DNA from: Hymenoscyphus infarciens
Taxonomy: Eukaryota > Ascomycota > Leotiomycetes > Helotiales > Helotiaceae
Length of the DNA: 64,000 nt
Direction: 5' to 3'
NCBI GenBank assembly: GCA_001414345.1
Contig: LLCB01000229.1
Span: 33,970 to 97,969 of the forward strand
Both the position numbers and the translations under genes were made by a program. Below, in pieces: positions 10,704-22,375 of this stretch (its first letter is position 1; every line of letters starts with the position of its first letter). Under the pieces are notes generated by a model. That model made no database searches. It was not told the origin of the DNA and saw only the letters and a program-made list of their open reading frames with translations.

Positions 10704-13509
10704 TGTACACAGTAACACAACCGATATCTCATCTACCCCACGCTCTCATAAACCTTCCCGTTTGAGTATAAGCAGTAACCTCGACACCAGCGTCTTCAAA
10801 CTCGACCACAACGGTCCCCCAACCTCGTTAATCAAATCATCCTTCATCTCTGGCGACGAGGATGAAGCAAGTGACGAGGATGAATCTCTCTATGTCCAGG
10901 ATCTTCTCAAGAAAATCTCATTCGAAGACGAGGATTTGAAGGTTCATCTTAGGACTTATGAGTGGGATGAATGGTCTCGCGCGATTTTAATGAGTCTTTT
11001 TACGAGGAATGGCCGGGTTAAGTATCCACAACTGTGGGTGGATGGGAAAGTAGGGGAGGAGGGTGCGCATTATTCCCTTTATCAGGTTTTTGATGTAGGG
11101 GTTGATGGGACGCCTTTGCCGCTGCATAACGCAGGGAAGGTTACGGAGGGGAGGGGAAAGGATGAGGTTGTTTGGGGGTTGATTAAGGTTTGTTTTTCTT
11201 TCTTTGATGATTTTGTTTCAAGGCTTTTGGAGGGGTTGTATGTCGTGGAGTTATCTCGATTCCTTTCTGGATGAGTGAAATGTTGCGAATGTGGCTAATA
11301 AGATTGACAGGATATCAACACAAATAGTGAGAGATTGAGACAGGCAGTGGGGCGAATCACGTAAGTTTTTCCTCTCTCATTTTCTCCGATTTCTTCCCCA
11401 GGTCATTGAAGAGGCTTTGATGTGGGAATACTCGGATGGGGCTGATGAGAAGATAGAATTTTGAGAGAACCATCGCCAATTGTTTTCGCTGCCATTCATT
11501 TAACCATGAATGAGCTTTTTGATATGGATGAAATTTATAAACTTCTTGTCAAACAGGGTACCACCACTGTAGGTTTTGCCTTGTATTTGCTTTTCAGGTT
11601 TTCCCTGTGTTATGGTTTTCGGGACGAGAATGGTTATATTATCAAGTCTACATTCATTCGCTCATTTCCTTGAAAAACAAACCCCAACTAACCGACCTAC
11701 CCTAATCACAGGCTCACATGAAGCGAGCATACCACTCCGACCCCCGCAAACAAAAATCCTTCGTTTTCTCATTTGAATTTTACACTCTAATAGGGGACGA
11801 TTGCCAACCCGTGAGTACCCAGCTTCTCCGAGTGAATTTCTTCTTTGGGTAAAACCCAGCTCCTTGAGGCTCTCACTCCTTCTACTCCTCGAATCTCCCC
11901 AAAAAAGTAAACTGACTCCGAGATCCTACAGATGTCATGGCAACAGTCAGACCGCGCTCGCTCCATTCCGGATGGCCATATACCCATTTCACGTTGTAGT
12001 TCGATCGTTGCACTTGCTCTCGTTGGGGAACCAATTAAGAAGTTGAAGAATAGTGCAAGGAGAGCGAAGACCCAGTTTGGGTTTGTGTATAGTCCTTGGA
12101 GTCCTTGGCATGTGCTTAATATCGAATGCTACCCCGATTGGAAGAGCAATACGGGAAGTCATGATAGTACGAAACACTATGTTAATGGACCGGAAGCATT
12201 TCTGAATACCGTTCTGGTCGAGTACAAAGATGCTGAAAAGAGATTCGATGAAATCTGTCAGAAAATCGGGACACTAGTTACACCGCCTGTAAGTCGCACC
12301 CAATCCACTCGAATCCATTCTTTGGGTGGAAGAAGCTAATCTCGTATCAAGGCGGATTTCATGTTTAATGGCGATCTCCGAGACAAACTCCTCTTCGAAG
12401 ATGCCGCATTTACCTACTCCAGACGCTACTTCTGGGCATTCCAAACTCTCGGAACCATGAATCAAACAATCAAAGCAATGATTGACGCATACACCGATAC
12501 CTTCACAGACTCTGTCTGGGCAGGTACCCATCATTCACTCTGGCCTCTTTCTCCCGAATCCTCGGTTCGCGACCAATATTTCAAAAAACGTCTCGCGTCC
12601 TTGAAGAAGGATTTCGAACACGAAATTCATCGTCTCGAAGCTTTAGTAAAAGAAAATGACCTCCGAAGAAAAGAGATCCGGGATTTGCGAGAGAACCTCT
12701 TCTCAGGAACCAGTGTGTTGGAAAGTAGGAAGAGTGTTGAACAGACTGAGATTACAGTCCAACAAGGTCAGAATATCAAATTACTCACTCTGGTCAATAT
12801 GTTCTTCCTACCCTTGACCTTTGTTACAAGTGTTTATGGCATGACGAATATGCCAGTGGATGCTGGATTTTGGCCTTTTGGAGTGACGTTGGCGACGGTC
12901 TGTGTGCCGTTTTTCTTTTTAATTGGGAGTATGAACACCAGCAGTGGAATGAAATTTTGGAGGGAAAATGTTGGGAAGTTCGGACGATGGGTTGGGGGTA
13001 GGGGGGATGAGGGGGTGGTGGTGGAGACGGATAGTGATGATGGAGGGGAGGATGGGAATGGTGATGCGGAGGCGAGTGGTCATGCATATGGGAATGGTAA
13101 TGCGAAGTCGGATGGGGAGGCGAAGAAACCGAAAGGTATTCAGCGGTCAGGACGAAGCCCAAGTGCTGCTGAAGGGATTAAACAGAGAACTGGGCAGTTT
13201 GTTACCATCCCTCCCGTGGTCCATGGTAATACCAACTCCACCAGTGAGCGAGAGAGGACTATCTCTTTTGGTAATGAGATTGAGAACTCGGAAAATTTCG
13301 TTAGACCCGGACTGCAAAGAAGGAAAACGGTGGATGAAATACAAGCTGAGATCCGAAAGGGAGAGGCAGGAAAGATTATCCCGAAGAGTGAACTTCCGGC
13401 AACTTCGGTTGTTGTAAGGAGTGAAAAGGATAACGAAAGGATAAAGGAGACCGGGATTTGGGGGGGATTTAGGAGGAAAAAGGCAGCCAGGAGGGTGTCT
13501 AATGTGTAA
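10531..13509 (+). CDS. CorA-type Mg2+/divalent cation transporter family protein, six exons
   Basis: Family members are membrane channels or transporters for Mg2+ or related ions. I join exons 10531-11187, 11311-11360, 11457-11568, 11712-11810, 11932-12288 and 12352-13509 for 810 residues. The 50-nt exon 2 must splice to the AG at 11456; the AG at 11401 gives a stop. The N-terminal third is Ser/Thr-rich with an acidic stretch (GDEDEASDEDE). The cytosolic domain is followed near 567-586 by TM1 and the motif Y-G-M-T-N at 587-591, a variant of the CorA GMN signature with one inserted Thr. TM2 is about 597-618. The ~190-residue tail is Gly/Asp/Asn-rich, then basic. The ATG at 10531 is the first in this frame; the longer frame upstream starts only at TTG. 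Substrate is not predictable from sequence. Confidence 0.88.
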
Positions 13510-13789
13510 TTATGAAATAGGATTTAAATTGAAAGCATCAAATAAGGTATCTTGGAAGAAACGGTGGAACTCTCGCGTTGAGGTTCGAAATTTCTGAAAA
13601 GACCTTTAGGTTGGGCCGGGGGGGGGCTGTCTCGTGACAGCGCAGCTACCTTGTACAAACCAACCAACCACAGCTCAGGAGAGACATGAGCGCATAATTT
13701 GTTGCATATCGCTTTCCCTGTTGTGGTAGCTCAGCTACTAATACACTACTGTTTTGCAATTTTCATTTCCTAAGCTTTAGTGAGTAGAG
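13510..13789. other. 3' flank of the transporter gene
   Basis: GC-normal sequence with a G-run at 13618-13627 (GGGGGGGGGG). No gene is seen. Confidence 0.5.
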
Positions 13790-14810
13790 TATATAAATTG
13801 TTTATTTCATTACTTTTACCTCTAAATACTATACTTGGCTTGCTCACTCTTTCGTGGCTTACTTGTAGCTTACTCACGGATTACTCGTTTTTTGCTTATT
13901 TGATAGCTTACTCGATAGTCACGTTTAAGAGCTAAATCACTATTTATCGGTTTACTTATAGATTACTCGTAGATTACTTATAGGTTATACGTAGATTACG
14001 TATAAGTTACTACTAGCTCTCGTAATAGGAATTAGCGACGTTATAATATAATACTATTAGATAATTATAGCTTGAAAATAAATCAAAGTAGAGGCTATAA
14101 GTTATTAGTCTTATACTAGCTTAGAAAGTTAACTATAGCTCTTAAATAAAGTTCAAGGCTAGAATATAATATATATACTCTTTTTGTCTACCGAGTGTTT
14201 ATTTATAATTAATTAAAAATAAACTTATAATAATAGTATTAGTTATTATTAGTAGAAGACGTGTTTAACTAAAAGTGATTTATAACTTTAGTTATAACTT
14301 ATTATTATAAAACTAAAGATAATTAACATTTACCTTTAGTAACTACTTAGATTAAGAAACTCTAATTAATTTGATTCTTCTAAAAGACTTTAGATAGTAG
14401 TTTCTAATTACTATTATTTAGCTATATAACAAATGAGAAAATAAGCTCTTATAGATTAAACGTATATAATAAAAGCTAAATTCTCTAAGATAGCTTAAGA
14501 AATAGATAAAGAGTACTAGATATATATATTTTCGTAATATCGTAATTAATAGCGAGGAAAATCCTAAAGAAATAGATCTTTAGATTACTAATTCTTAATA
14601 GATAATATTTATTTATATTATAAGCGATATTATAAGCTTTTACTAAAACTTATATGATAAAACCTCAGTTTTTAACTTATTATAATTATTCTAGACAGAA
14701 GAAGAAATAGAGAAATAGCTAGTACTTCTTAATCTTCGAAGGCTAGATACTCAAAGACCTATAGTAAACAAGAGACTAAAAACATTATGTTAATCACCCT
14801 AGACAAGACC
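13790..14810. other. AT-rich, RIP-like repeat relic
   Basis: Composition drops sharply to AT-rich, with remaining cytosines mostly in CpT, like the transposon blocks to the right. The left part holds degenerate iterations of GCTTACTCG/GATTACTCG (13855-14010). No terminal repeats, target duplication or coding motif could be found, so the element type is unknown. The right edge is the return to normal composition near 14800. Confidence 0.5.
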
Positions 14811-14932
14811 TCCTCTTACAAAGTAACCTTAATTCACTCTCAAAATCGGAACAATCTCGGCCCACAACTCCTTCTAAATCCCTAGTGGCATAACGTCTAA
14901 TAACTACCTCTCTCAAAAACTTGAAGACAAAA

Positions 14933-15294
14933 GCTTGGTTGGCCTAGTGGTTAAGGCCCTTCTCCTCAGCACACAAATATTGATTGGTGGTTAGGTAGTT
15001 CAGGATTTTTCTGTAGAGTTTCAGTCAAGTCAGTTGGAGTTAGTTTGGCGCGCATATCACCTCCTAATATTCCCAGTTCTCTGCCCATATCACTCTGCGC
15101 CCCTCAACCGGGGTGTTAGTGATATGTTGTCGTAGATGGATGTACGACTAGAGACGCCTTTGCTTGCGTTGGTGGGGTTCTGGGGTTATATGGTTGCCCT
15201 CTCTTAATCCATCACCGGTTGGCAATACTCATTAAGCGGGGGATGTTTGTGAAGGACCAAGAAGAAATCATCAGTTCGATTCTGATACCGAGCA
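14933..15294 (+). other. tRNA-like sequence B with ~290-nt insert, apparent UCA anticodon
   Basis: The 5' half (14933-14969) and 3' half (about 15259-15294) fold as one cloverleaf. The acceptor GCTTGGT/ACCGAGC matches element A exactly. The D arm GCCT-AGTGGTTA-AGGC has four perfect pairs, the anticodon stem is CTTCT/AGAAG, the variable region has 5 nt, and the T arm is ATCAG-TTCGATT-CTGAT. A T6 run follows at 15303-15308. The loop reads CCTCAG before the insert, so position 33 is C instead of the near-universal U while 34-36 is again TCA. An insert near 290 nt is far longer than usual tRNA introns, so a decayed tRNA or tRNA-derived element is more likely than a working gene. Confidence 0.4.
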
Positions 15295-15863
15295 TCAAGT
15301 ACTTTTTTGAGGTGTTTTTTAAGGTATCTTTTGGCATAGTTTTTAGATGACCTTGTGCTCATTTGAATAGTGCACTCATATTCACTAGTGTTATAGAAAG
15401 TCTCTAAAGTTTTCAATATTGATTTCGTACTATTAAACAACAAGAGTCGCCTCAAAAGATAGCATCCCATGCTTAAATAAAACCAACATCCGAAATCCAA
15501 ATCCCATCCAAGTGAAAATATAATACTATAAATAGCTCTGAAGAAGAGGAGAGAAGGACAAGCAGAACGTATGCACAGATTTACGCAACTATACTCATCT
15601 ATCTTCTCTATATAATGCTAAAGTGCTTAACTCTCAGCACAGGTATAATATGAAAAACGTATTTACCAAGGAAAGAGAATCCCTAGACACAGAGAAAACC
15701 AGGGTATATAATCTGAACCAAATAAAAAAGCTGTCTCTCGGAAGACAGATAAAAAGATCGGTATATATCCAAGGAAAATATGACGCATAGTCAATCCGAA
15801 ATCCTATCCTCTCCTCTCCTATCCTCTCCTATCCTATCGTCGCATATACTCGAAAGTTTACAG
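15295..15863. other. Intergenic region and likely 3' UTR of the coiled-coil gene
   Basis: No supported gene. A minus-strand open frame at 15204-15500 overlaps tRNA-like sequence B and has no recognisable motif. The repeated CCTATCCTCTC block at about 15805-15838 is a simple repeat close to the stop codon of the minus-strand gene. Confidence 0.5.
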
Positions 15864-18800
15864 TCATTCTTCCGGCTCATCACCATCCATGCTGAACGGA
15901 ACCTTCTCTTTCTTTCCCTTCTTGCCCTTTTTCTCCTTCTTGCCCTTCTTGCCACCAGGAGATAACGGGAAATCCCCCGAAGTCGGCGAAGCAAAAGCAC
16001 TAGTCGATGCCTCCGTATCTCCACCAGGAGACATTGGTGACATAGGCGAGGCAACATTAAAGGGATCTTCTTCGTTTGGATTGGCAGGAGTCATAGGAGT
16101 GGCAGGCGTGGAAAATCCAGATTTGCTGTTCTTCTTTCCTTTCTTCTCTTTCTTGGATTTCTTGGTAGGAAGTGCCCACTCCTCATCCGGATTTTCTTGA
16201 GGAGCTTCGGAAGCCTCTGGGAGCTCCTCTGGCTCGTCATCGATGAGTTCCTTCTCCGTTATTGTTTCTTCGATTGGTGTTACAGGTGTTGAGAACCCTG
16301 ATTTGCTGTTCTTCTTTCCTTTCTTATCTTTCTTGGATTTCTTGGTGGGGAGTGCCCACTCGTCAACGGGTTCTTGAGGAGTTTCTTCTGGGAGATCCTC
16401 TGGCTCATCGACAGGTTCTTTTTCGGTGGCTGGTTCTTCAATTGGGTCCTCAGCGACGGCTTCAATTTCTGGCTCCTTTTCTAAAACGGGATCCTCTTTT
16501 TCGATAACTGGCTCAATTTCCGGTTCTTTCTCGACGATTGGCTCTTCAATTGGATCCTCGGCTAGTGCCTCAATTTCTAGCTCCTTTTCTAAAACAGGAT
16601 CTTCTTTTTCGATAACTGGCTTAATTTCCGGTTCTTTCTCGACGATTGGCTCTTCAATTAGATCCTCGGCTGGTGCCTCGAGTACGGGCTCCTGCTCTAA
16701 AATTGGATCTTCTTTTTCGACAATCGGCTCCGATTCTTGAGCAATCTCCTCGAGTTTCTCTTCCACATGTTCTTCAATAGCTGGCTCCGGTTCTTGAGCA
16801 GCAACGATGGGTTGTTCCTCAACGGCGGGTTGTTCCTCAACGATGGGTTGTTCCTCAACAGCGGGTTGTTCCTCAACGGCGGGTTGTTCCTCAACGGCGG
16901 GTTGTTCCTCAACGGCGGGTTGTTCCTCAACGGCGGGTTGTTCCTCAACGGCGGGTTGTTCCTCAACGATGGGTTGTTCCTCAACAGCGGGTTGTTCCTC
17001 AACGGCGGGTTCAACGGGGGGTTGTTCCTCAACGATGGGTTGTTCCTCAATGGCGGGTTCTTCCTCGACAATTGGCTCCTCGGGGATTTCTCCTTCAAGA
17101 ATTTCAGCCTCCGGTGTAGAGCTATCCTCTTTCTCCGGTGTGTTTTCCTCCGCAACAGGCGTAAGAGAGCTGTACTCCTTTTCCGGAACATCATCCGAAG
17201 GCTCCGAAACCTCACGAGAAGCAGCTGGTGTACTTTTCTTGAACCAAGCAGCCTCAGGAATTGAAGCTCCTCGATCACCAGCGACAGAATGCTCTTTCAG
17301 CTGGTCGATACCCCTCTCGCTGAGGTGAACGCCTTCGGAGAGAGCATCAACCTTGCCTCCAGTAGATTCGACTGATGTTGAAAGGTCTTTCAATTGGCCG
17401 TCGAGAGTAGTGATGTCAATCGCCTGGACATTGCCGCTCAAAACGGTAATCGAGTCGGTGAGTTGAGTACCGGTAGCGTCAATTTCAGCCTTAAGCTCAT
17501 CGCTAAGAGTGCTGATGCTTGTCGTAATTGTAGTGTGGTTGATATCAATTTGAGAGACAATCGATGTCACGGACTCCTTTGTGGCATCAATGGAAGCTGA
17601 CGAAGTTTCAATCAGAGCACGAACAGCCTTGACCTCTTCCAGGACTTCCTTTGAACTGTCATCGTCTGACATAACGGCGGCCGTACCTGCACCTGCTGCA
17701 CCACCGAGAGCAAGAGCACCAATGGCCAAGACGATCTCGGAATTCGCGTTCTTGGTCTCCTCGTGAAGATCTTTCACCAGTGCGCCATGAGCATCAACGC
17801 CAGATTTCGAGTCAATGACAGTTGCTTTAAGCTCTGAAATTCCAGACAAGACTCCCTCTTGGGAAATGCCATCCTTGATAGTCTCAAGAAGTGGGCTGTA
17901 TGAAGTGAGAATGTCGTGGCTCGCCTTGATAGCAGCGAGAACATCGGGGTTGGATCCCTTGATGTCAGCCAATGTACCATTCTGCTCCTCTAGGGTACCA
18001 ATAATGGCATTGAGGTGTGTCTCAAGAGCGGCAACATTTGGACTTCCCTCCTCGCTAGTAGAAGCTTCACGAGGTTGGACAGTCTTCAAGTCTGCAAAAG
18101 CGGTTGTATGAGCAGCGTGAGACTCGTTTGCAGCAGCCGTTGCTTCCTTGATCTCATTGAGAGTTGTCGCATGTGTGTTGTGTAGATCATGAGAAGCTGT
18201 TGTTGTATCTTTGATGGTTGCGAGAGCGGCGTTTTGTTCCTCAAGAGTGGTGATTATAGATCCAATTTGGGTCTCTAGGGCGCCGACATCACTAGATGGT
18301 GTAGCCTCTGTCGGCTCAGCTAATCTCACTGTCTTCAACTCGCCGAGTGTCACGGCGTGAGCGGCATGAGATTCATTAGAAGCAGTGGTGGCTTCATGGA
18401 TTGCAGATAAGGTTGTCTTGTGGTCATCTAGAGCAGCCAATACAGCACCAACTTGTGCTTCAAGTGGAGCCAAATTAGTGCTTTCAACATCAGGTGATGT
18501 CTCGACTGATCGTGATTTGATATCATCCAAGGATACAACATGTGCTGCATGCGATTCATTCGAGGCATTCGTAGCATCCTTGATTTCCGCAAGAGTTGCT
18601 TTGTGCTCCTCCAAAGTAGCAGCGAGGGCAGCAATGTGTGATTCTAGGCCGCTTGGATCGCCAGCTGGAGCACCTCCTTCGACAGATCTGGTCGACTTGA
18701 TCTCATCAAGAGCAGTGCTATGGGTTGCATGAGAGTCATTTGAAGCTTGAACAGCAGCGTCAAGTTTCTCGAAAGCGGCGATGTGACTAGCATGTGACTC

Positions 18801-20928
18801 GTTTGAAGAGTGCAAAGCAGTCAAAATCTCGTCACTAACATCTGCCTCTCTAACCTCAGATAGCATTGTAGTGTGACCTGCTTGAGCTTGGCCAAGGTCG
18901 TGGAGAGCTGTGAGGATTTCAGCGCTAACATCATCCTTCAACTCATTGATAAGGCCAGTCTGGGTGTCCAATTTTCCGATAATGGCGGTGATCTCATTTT
19001 GCAACTCTCCAACATTGCCACCGCCCTCTGCAGGAACGACTTCACTACTTGTTGAGGTGTTGGCCGATTTGATTTCATCCAAGCTTCCAGAATGAGCTTC
19101 CATCTTAGCATGGAGAGCCGCGATTTGAGCTTCTAATGCGGCAAAATTTGTGTCATAGGATGCTGCTGGGGCGGCATCACCACCTCCAATGGACTTTATT
19201 TGCTCCAAGCTTCCAGAGTGAGACTCCATCTTGGAATGAAGTTCTGCAAGCTGAGCCTCTAATGTAGCGAAATTGGTGTCATATGAAGCTGGAGCAGCAT
19301 CTCCACCAGGGATGGATTCCATCTTTGTGTGAAGGGCGGCAATTTGGGATTCCAGTGCAGAGAAGTTGGTGTCGTAAGAGACTGGTGCAGCATCGCTTCC
19401 ACCTCCACCGAGGGATTTAACGACTTCTAGGGCTTCGGCATGGGATGCGTGCGAGTCGTTTGATTTTTGAACTGCTGCCAGAATATCTGCGCCATTGTTG
19501 GCAGACTTGTGTTCTTCGACAGTTGAGAGAACAGTGTCAACCTTGGAGCTCAATCCACTAAGGTTCTCGCTAGTGGAAGCAAATCCAGCTTCGACACTTT
19601 CTTTAATAGTTGTGAGCTCTGAATGCAGACTTTGTAATGCGGCTGAAGAATCTGAGTCTCCGCTAGTCGAAGCTGCGACCGGTTCGGATCCCGAGTTCAA
19701 GGAACGCTCTTTGATTTCGCCTAATAGAATAGCATGAGAGGCATGCGAATCGTTCGATTTTTGAAGAGCCTCCAAAATTTCCGGACTGGTGCTTGCGCCC
19801 TTGATTTCTGTTAGACCTTCCGCATGCGACTCAACAGCAGTTAGGACACCTCCAACTTGCGCACCCAATCCTTCAAAATGTTCATTACTTGCACTAATGC
19901 CACTCTCGACGCTAGCCTTCAATGCTTCGAGTTCCGCAGAAATGCTTTGTATTTTCTCTGATATATCCGGCGCACCCTTCAAGCCTACAAGGTCCGTAGA
20001 GATGGCATCAAGCTTTGTCGCATGAGAGGCTAGTAGTGATGGGTGCTCTGCTACTTGTTGGTTGATAGCTTCGACATTCTTGCCTAGGTTTGAACCGACG
20101 GCGTCTACCACCAACCCAATATCCTCCTTCAATTGGTCTAATTGTGCTTGTAGGACAGATGCCGTGGTTGCCGATTGCTCGGTAAAGGTCTGTATATTGG
20201 TAAGTCCCAATGCCACCTCGCTAACCTTTCTATTGTTGCTTTCGACTGCGCTTGACAGCTCCGCGATGGTGGCTACGGTTCGTTTGTTGTTTTTCTCGAG
20301 GGATTGCTTGAATTGCTCGATATCTTGTGGTGGGGAGGAATCGCTGGAACCCCGCCGCCGGGGCGTGGGAGCTGTGGGAGTTGAAGGACTCGAAGGGCTT
20401 CTGGGTGTTTGTTGTCCATTGCGCTGCGACTGCTGGGTATCAATTCGTTCCAATAAGTTCTCTACACTCCTGTTCGTTTTCCGGAGTAGCACCTCGTGCG
20501 TATACACCGATTCCACCAGCGGCTGCAAGGTGTCGAGCGCATCTTTGATGGAGGGTTGAATTATGCGCGCCAAGTTTGCTGCAATGGCAGTTTGGAAAGC
20601 TTCGCTGTTGATGGCGTCGTTGATGGCATTTCGAAAGGCGTCTGGATCTTGGGTGATAAAGCCATTGGTACCAGTTGGGCTGGTAACTTCAGACTTGGTG
20701 CGCTTCCCTTCAAAGGAAGCTCGAATTCGACTCGTTAATGGCGGGCGAGAATTAGGAGACATGATGTTTTGGGGGTTGCCAACCAATGGTTCACTGGCAC
20801 TGAAGAGACAGTGGGAAAAAAGAAAGGATGGAAGTGAAAAGCAGAAGGGACTCGAGATGTTTTTCTTACCCGTCAGAAATACTCTGCTGTACGAGACCAC
20901 CAGACTCACCGTGCAAAACCTCGACCAT
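15864..20928 (-). CDS. Giant coiled-coil protein with Glu/Pro and Lys-rich repeats, function unknown
   Basis: Two exons are proposed: 20870-20928 and 15864-20799, split by a 70-nt intron (GTAAGA...TTCAG). The join is in phase and adds MVEVLHGESGGLVQQSISDG before the long frame; a start at the internal ATG 20762 is the fallback. The product has 1664 residues. After a Ser/Pro-rich basic segment it forms ~800 residues of heptad-like helix, with repeats built on S-H-A-x-H and L-x-E-I-K and acidic Ser/Gly linkers. A hydrophobic Gly/Ala stretch at about 1044-1063 could be a weak membrane segment. Next come ~14 VEEQP units (about 1267-1352), ~31-residue acidic repeats, and two copies of a DEWALPTKKSKK-type block. 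The Lys tail recalls involucrin-like repeats of fungal leashin-type tethers, but I do not claim orthology. It is a single long exon with normal composition, so not a transposon. Confidence 0.8.
16435..16720 (-). repeat. ~93-bp acidic repeat in the coiled-coil gene
   Basis: Three imperfect units encode VEKEPEIEPVIEKEDP-like text followed by an A-E-D-P-I-E-E-P box. Differences between units are a mix of silent and replacement changes, which points to in-frame duplication under some constraint. Confidence 0.75.
16805..17060 (-). repeat. 15-bp coding minisatellite (VEEQP units)
   Basis: A run of about 16 units of 15 bp reads GTTGAGGAACAACCC on the coding strand and alternates Ala-Val and Ile-Val between EEQP blocks. 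One interruption is at about 17009-17018. Unit identity is near complete, so slippage and length variation between strains are expected. Confidence 0.88.
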
Positions 20929-22375
20929 GATGATAAAAGTGGGTGTTATAGGTGAATTCATGCATCGAACAACGCATGCTGAGGATTATCGCTGTCAAAC
21001 GACGTGTTTCTGCCGCCCTACTCGCCTACCATTCCGAACATACGTCCGGCGGCATGTTAATCCGCATCTGCAAGTGTTGGGCGCATAGAAGAAAGGTAGC
21101 AGTGTCATGGGAGAGTGGTCCTCTTCTCCAATTCGATGTTGTTGATCTGACAAGCGCTCTCGAAAGTGGTCCTCCTCTCCAATTCGATGTTGTTGATTTG
21201 ACAAGCGCTCTCCAAACCTCCAGACCTCCAGACCTCCTCCGGACCCATGAGATGAGGGGAGCACCACGTCTGCGGTGACTCTGCATTCGCTGCATGCAAC
21301 AGCGAAAACTGCACCACAGGCAGGCCTGTCTGCTGTATCTGTATGGAGAATTGCCCGTGGGGGACTAAGTTGGGCAGCAGGTGGCAGCATGGTTGGGCCG
21401 GACTGTGACTTGACAAATCGTCTGGACTTTCAATAAAATAATGGGGTCTGAAGATCATCACAAACCATAAATGGGAAGATGACAAAAAGGAAATGGGAAG
21501 CAATTAAAAAAAGGCAATGAAGCCGGGCTGGAGTCTGGACAGCGAAGCATAGTGGGGGTACGTTTGGAGGTTGAATCCCGGATAGAAGGGAAGGGATCAG
21601 ACCCTTCGTCGGAGAATTATCGTAGTCATGTGATATGAGTACGGACGACACCTCAGATTTTGACTCGCTCCCACCTAGTAAGAGTTTTACACCGCAACTT
21701 GGACTGACAAATACCTGACCTATATCTTCATCTGTTGTATGATAACTTGGTAGTATAGAAGCCTTACAACAATCCAATTGTCAGCGATATTATACCAGTC
21801 CTGATAATCTACTCACCCAAAAGTCCAGGCACACTTTTCCGTGCATCTCAAACAATTCAACATACCTAAGCCCGTCTATCATATTCCTCGTTTCCAGTTC
21901 AAGATTAGATTTCTCGCAGGCGAACTCATGAGGTCGGATTAGAGCTTTCTTTCAACCTCCGTTTACCAACTGGTCAACCATGGTTGATTTAAGCTTACCA
22001 AACTGAACATTAATGCGTTCCAAGCCTCCCGCTCGCCAATCACATAAACGTCCATTTCTAAATGAAAGTCCCCAAAAATATTCCTTAATGATCACCCAAT
22101 GAACCCAAAGCGTAACAGCCTCGAAAATGCGAAACTGCATCAAAACATTGACTCGCGATGATATGTCCTCCTATTTCATGCCGAGGAGAAGCTGGGGCCG
22201 ACCGTCTCCGCCTCCGAGCCTCGGTTCGGCAGGGCACAGCTCTTTCCGCTTGTGCGCCGGCGGTTCAATAGCCACGAGCCAAAACACCACAAACATTCCT
22301 CTCTTCAACAACGGAAGCAATCTTTTCACAGATTTTGGTTGATTCGTGCCAGTTCTCTTCTCCTTCGTCGTCGTT
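20929..22375. other. Divergent promoter region between coiled-coil and carrier genes
   Basis: No gene is supported. Minus-strand open frames at 20995-21777 overlap each other and cross a tandem duplication, and none has a recognisable motif. The two flanking genes are transcribed outward from this ~1.4 kb. Confidence 0.55.
21114..21215 (+). repeat. 51-bp tandem duplication
   Basis: Two adjacent units start AGTGGTCCTC(T/C)TCTCCAA and differ at only a few positions. Both contain TTGATTTGACAAGCGCTCTC-like text. It is non-coding and lies roughly 0.2 kb upstream of the coiled-coil gene. Confidence 0.85.

Noticed and set aside
12824..13162. His/Pro-rich minus-strand frame inside the transporter gene
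   Set aside because: It is the antisense shadow of the Gly/Asp-rich tail of the plus-strand CDS; low complexity explains the open frame.
16737..17328. Long plus-strand frames (Leu/Gly-rich and Cys/Ser-rich) over the minisatellite
   Set aside because: A 15-bp repeat keeps every frame open, so these are antisense shadows of the VEEQP repeat.
20760..20762. ATG at 20762 as the start of the coiled-coil protein
   Set aside because: Possible, but a clean GTAAGA...TTCAG intron joins an upstream ATG exon in phase and includes the open frame just before this ATG, so the longer model is preferred.
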